This document shows, piece after piece, positions 61,648 through 64,000 of a stretch of 64,000 bases of DNA. Under the pieces are notes generated by a model. That model did no database searches, had not been told where the DNA came from, and saw only the letters and a list, made by a program, of their open reading frames with translations. Positions within the stretch are counted from its first letter, which is position 1. Each line of letters opens with the position of its first letter. A program made the translations under genes and the position numbers. This DNA comes from Planctomycetota bacterium (GTDB lineage Bacteria; Planctomycetota; Brocadiia; SM23-32; JAKLEA01). Where the stretch lies: the NCBI GenBank assembly GCA_022711755.1, contig JAKLEA010000022.1:1-64000 (forward strand), given 5' to 3'.

Positions 61648-62086
61648 GACTCGCTCCTGGACGTGATTTGTGAGTCAACACACATCCTAAAAAAAAATTT
61701 TTTGACCGGGGCGTATATATCTAAAATTATCATATCATCATGTCATATAAGAGCAATGTCAAAGGCGGCGATTATTTCGGGGGAATCAAAAATTTGAAGG
61801 GGTGGGCAGGTTAGAAAGGCTGGAGGAGGGATATGCCATCTGCTGAAGACTGTCCCTGATAAATGTCAACCTATGGTATGCCAATCCTGCATGAAGGATT
61901 CAGCATGGCCGAAATAACATGTAAGGTAAGACCCTAACATATATCATTAGATATTTCACCTAAGAATCGTATTTCAAGTAATTTACAAAAAATCTGAGAA
62001 TGCTCTTGATTAATCATGGGATAATTACTACAATTCATCCCAGAAATAAGTTGTTACATGGGATTTTTTTCCACAGGACAAGAGAA
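61648..62086 (+). promoter_or_regulatory. AT-rich regulatory region upstream of mraZ
   Basis: 439 bp with no supported gene and clearly lower GC than its surroundings. It contains an A9T6 tract (61689 onward), and near its right end three MraZ-box-like TGGGA sites: 62017-62021 (+), 62038-62042 (minus, as ATCCCA) and 62059-62063 (+). The first two form an inverted repeat TGGGAT...ATCCCA. The promoter itself is not clear-cut. Confidence 0.5.
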
Positions 62087-62635
62087 ATGAGCGAAGCGGT
62101 GGTAAAAGAACTGGTTGCCGGAGTGGTCGGGCGGATACTGCACGGGCAGTATTCCAGGAAGCTCGACGCGATGGGCCGGTGCGTAATGCCGCCGCAGTTT
62201 CGACGCGACATCATGTGGGGACGAAACCCGGTTGCCATGCTCAATCCCAATGGTTGCATCTGCCTGTTCCCGGAGAATGTCTGGGAGGCATATGTCCGCG
62301 CAATACAACCGGGGGACATCTTCGCCGATCCGGAAGCGCACAAACAAGTGCTCTGGACCTACGCGAGAAGTTTCTCCGTGGCCCTTGACGACAAGGAGAG
62401 GGTTCAACTTCCAGACGTTCTTCTCAATGAGTTGCGCATGCCGGTGGATACTGATGTGGAGATTGTCGGATGCCGTGATCACATTCAAGTCTGGGAAAAG
62501 TCCAGACTGGACCGATTCATGGGATCCTTCCCGGACGGCCACAGGGAAGCAATGAAGTATAAGCCCCAGGCTACCGTCGCGGCAGCGGCGGCGGACAAGA
62601 CGGAGAAGGGCAATGGCGGACAGGGACAGGAGTGA
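62087..62635 (+). CDS. mraZ: Transcriptional regulator MraZ
   Basis: 182 residues from the ATG at 62087; an upstream ATG at 62000 would add residues not seen in the family. The protein has two SpoVT/AbrB-like repeats: GQYSRKLDAMGRCVMPPQFR, PNGCICLFPENVW and then FSVALDDKERVQLPDVLLNEL, VEIVGCRDHIQVWEKSRLD. MraZ binds repeats upstream of its own operon and controls the division and cell-wall cluster. An Ala/Gly/Lys-rich tail of about 25 residues is extra. It overlaps or abuts rsmH. Confidence 0.93.
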   Translation: MSEAVVKELVAGVVGRILHGQYSRKLDAMGRCVMPPQFRRDIMWGRNPVAMLNPNGCICLFPENVWEAYVRAIQPGDIFADPEAHKQVLWTYARSFSVALDDKERVQLPDVLLNELRMPVDTDVEIVGCRDHIQVWEKSRLDRFMGSFPDGHREAMKYKPQATVAAAAADKTEKGNGGQGQE

Positions 62636-62640
62636 GATTG

Positions 62641-63540
62641 GTGAGCGAAGCTGCGGGACAGCATCTGCCAGTGATGGTGGCAGAGGTTCTGCGGCTGATG
62701 AAGCCCAGGCCAGGTCAAATTCTAGCGGACCTGACGCTCGGGTGCGGGATGCATGGATCGCAATTGCTCAAAGCAATCACGCCGGGCGGACTGTTGCTCG
62801 GGATGGACAGGGATCCCGCGATGCTGGCGATTGCGGAGCGCGAACTTTCAAAGATACCAGCGGGACGCTTTTTGCTGGTCAACGATACATTCGGCAATTT
62901 GCGGCATGTCCTGGAGAAGGCCGGATATCAGGCTGTGGATGGGATTCTGGCCGATCTCGGGATATCGTCGGCGCAGCTCGATTCCGCAGAGCGTGGAATG
63001 AGCTATCGGAAAGACGGATTGCTTGACTGCCGGATGAATACCACGCAGGGTGAACCTGTGTGGAAGGACTTGGAGACGTTGTCGGTTGATGACCTGGCGG
63101 GGATTCTTTTCCGTTATGGTGAAGAGACTCAGGCCAGAAGGATTGCGGAGGCAATCGCACGTGAGAGAGTTAAGGAGCCAATCAGAACGACGGGTCAGCT
63201 CACGAGGCTCCTTGAGTCGGTTGTCGTGCCGGGGCCGCGCAGGGGGCTCCATGGGGCGCGAAGAACCTATCTTGCGCTCCGGGCATGGAAGAATTCGGAA
63301 CCGCAGCAACTTGAGCAGATGCTCGGCTGCATTCCAGGTTGTTTGAAAAGGGGCGGAATCGTGGCTGTGATTTCCTACCATTCGCTTGAAGACGCGCCAA
63401 CGAAAGCGGCGATGAAGCGCTGGAAGGATGAGGGGCGATGTCGCCTGCTAACGAACAGCGCGATCAAGGCCAGCGATGCTGAGATCGCGTCGAATCCGAG
63501 AGCTCGCAGCGCCAGGTTGCGGGCGGCGATGAGAATCTGA
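62641..63540 (+). CDS. rsmH: 16S rRNA (cytosine-1402 N4)-methyltransferase RsmH
   Basis: About 299 residues. GTG at 62641 is preferred (AGGAG 8 bases upstream); GTG at 62632, overlapping the mraZ stop, is possible. HLPVMVAEVLRLM, LADLTLGCGMHGSQLL (SAM motif I), GMDRDPAML, ILADLGISSAQLDSAERGMSYR, VISYHSLED and the NPRARSARLRA tail are all RsmH landmarks. It methylates the ribosomal P site. Expected second gene of the division cluster. Confidence 0.96.
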   Translation: MSEAAGQHLPVMVAEVLRLMKPRPGQILADLTLGCGMHGSQLLKAITPGGLLLGMDRDPAMLAIAERELSKIPAGRFLLVNDTFGNLRHVLEKAGYQAVDGILADLGISSAQLDSAERGMSYRKDGLLDCRMNTTQGEPVWKDLETLSVDDLAGILFRYGEETQARRIAEAIARERVKEPIRTTGQLTRLLESVVVPGPRRGLHGARRTYLALRAWKNSEPQQLEQMLGCIPGCLKRGGIVAVISYHSLEDAPTKAAMKRWKDEGRCRLLTNSAIKASDAEIASNPRARSARLRAAMRI

Positions 63541-63542
63541 AA

Positions 63543-63998
63543 ATGGTCAGCCGGTACATACTCATACTTGTAAGTTCTGTAAGCCTTGGCCTGTGCATAG
63601 TTTATGAACGGACAGGCCTGCGCCGGCTGGCATATGAGATAGCCGATCTCAAACGAGAGCAGTCAATGCTGGAGGAGAAGAAACAGCGCCTGAATCTGCA
63701 TGTGGCGCGTCTTGGCTCCAGGAACCGAATTGAAAATTTAGTAGACGCAATGAATCTGGATCTGGTCCCCGCGGCGGAGTTCCAAGTACGTACTATGCTG
63801 GCAGACTCTATTGCCGGGGAGAGGGAAACAGTTTGGACTCGGCGGGGACCAGCCAATTCCACAGGCGTGACCGGAGGGTCACGCGTATCAGCGACGATAA
63901 CACGCCCTGGAGGGGCGTCGAGTGTAGTAAAGGCGAGGACGGAAGCACAACTGCCCGGGAGGGTCGGCCTTAAAACTCAAGGACGAGCGTCGCAGTAG
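63543..63998 (+). CDS. FtsL-like cell-division membrane protein
   Basis: 151 residues. One N-terminal helix (about 4-20) and a short coiled coil (about 28-50, AYEIADLKREQSMLEEKKQRL) with the position right after rsmH give the FtsL pattern: a bitopic protein that bridges FtsB and FtsQ at the septum. A long, basic, Gly/Ser/Ala-rich tail (90-151) is not usual. Sequence likeness is weak; the call rests on topology and location. It starts 3 bp after the rsmH stop. Confidence 0.75.
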   Translation: MVSRYILILVSSVSLGLCIVYERTGLRRLAYEIADLKREQSMLEEKKQRLNLHVARLGSRNRIENLVDAMNLDLVPAAEFQVRTMLADSIAGERETVWTRRGPANSTGVTGGSRVSATITRPGGASSVVKARTEAQLPGRVGLKTQGRASQ

Positions 63999-64000
63999 GC

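Noticed and set aside
1..64000. tRNA, rRNA, CRISPR array and insertion sequences
   Set aside because: Reading the gaps gave no cloverleaf, no regularly spaced direct repeats and no transposase-like gene. A tRNAscan or CRISPR finder run was not possible.

Overview
The window reads as one chromosomal segment of an uncultivated Gram-negative bacterium, about 58% GC by eye. It carries LPS-transport genes (lptD, an lptF/G-type permease), yidC, a lipoprotein-rich secretome and many carbohydrate-active enzymes. GTP-type PEPCK, type III pantothenate kinase, a non-pyrrolysine MttB-family methyltransferase, and Gfo/Idh/MocA, UroD-like and Nif3-like proteins beside glycoside hydrolases recall PVC-like or neighbouring candidate phyla (Lentisphaerota, Hydrogenedentota, Sumerlaeota). 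This placement is inference only; there is no rRNA or other decisive marker. GTG and TTG starts with good Shine-Dalgarno sites are frequent.

Layout. 1-12.2 kb: a glycan-degradation island. A minus-strand pair (Tat-exported Gfo/Idh/MocA oxidoreductase, heparinase II/III-like lyase) faces a plus-strand operon (GH127, UroD-like, Nif3-like, SGNH hydrolase, GH99, GH42-like protein). 12.3-17 kb: coaX, two unknown proteins, a sulfatase-superfamily enzyme with Thr at the nucleophile position, and a histidine phosphatase. 17-22.6 kb: birA, galU, Trm112-like, metallophosphoesterase, yidC, usp. 22.7-30.6 kb: envelope genes, with lptD divergent from a lipoprotein HtrA-like protease, then a zinc-ribbon membrane protein, an LptF/G permease with a long coiled-coil insertion, a methyltransferase and a YhaM-like nuclease. 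31.4-38.2 kb: more glycoside hydrolases (GH-A clan, GH36), an FGE-fold protein, and between them a compact retron. 38.3-45.1 kb: MttB, BaiN-like flavoprotein, AsmA-like protein, MFS transporter, GH43. 45.2-52 kb: a Na/Pi cotransporter fusion, an MpsC-family protein, a frameshifted remnant, a divergent aroC and pckG with an attenuator-like leader. 52.4-57.3 kb: esterase, GH5-like enzyme, pectate lyase. 57.4-60.2 kb: the conserved rpsB-tsf-pyrH-frr operon. 60.5-64 kb: a peptidase MA-like protein, then the start of the division cluster (mraZ, rsmH, ftsL-like).

How the genes work together: secreted or lipid-anchored hydrolases, lyases and esterases would attack plant- or algal-type polysaccharides (arabinan, galactoside, mannan and pectin types). 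An MFS permease and oxidoreductases are available for the sugars, and GTP-PEPCK links to gluconeogenesis. The remaining genes are core housekeeping.

The most notable system is the retron at 34.2-34.4 kb (minus strand). A reverse transcriptase with NAxxH, YADD and VTG motifs is preceded by a candidate msr-msd RNA: long inverted a1/a2 arms, a branch-G context (TTAGC), two perfect 8-bp hairpins, and a sigma70-type promoter placed so that transcription should start at the a1 arm. No effector gene is visible next to it. A second notable signal is a 29-nt palindromic repeat found once between genes and once in frame inside a protein-coding gene.
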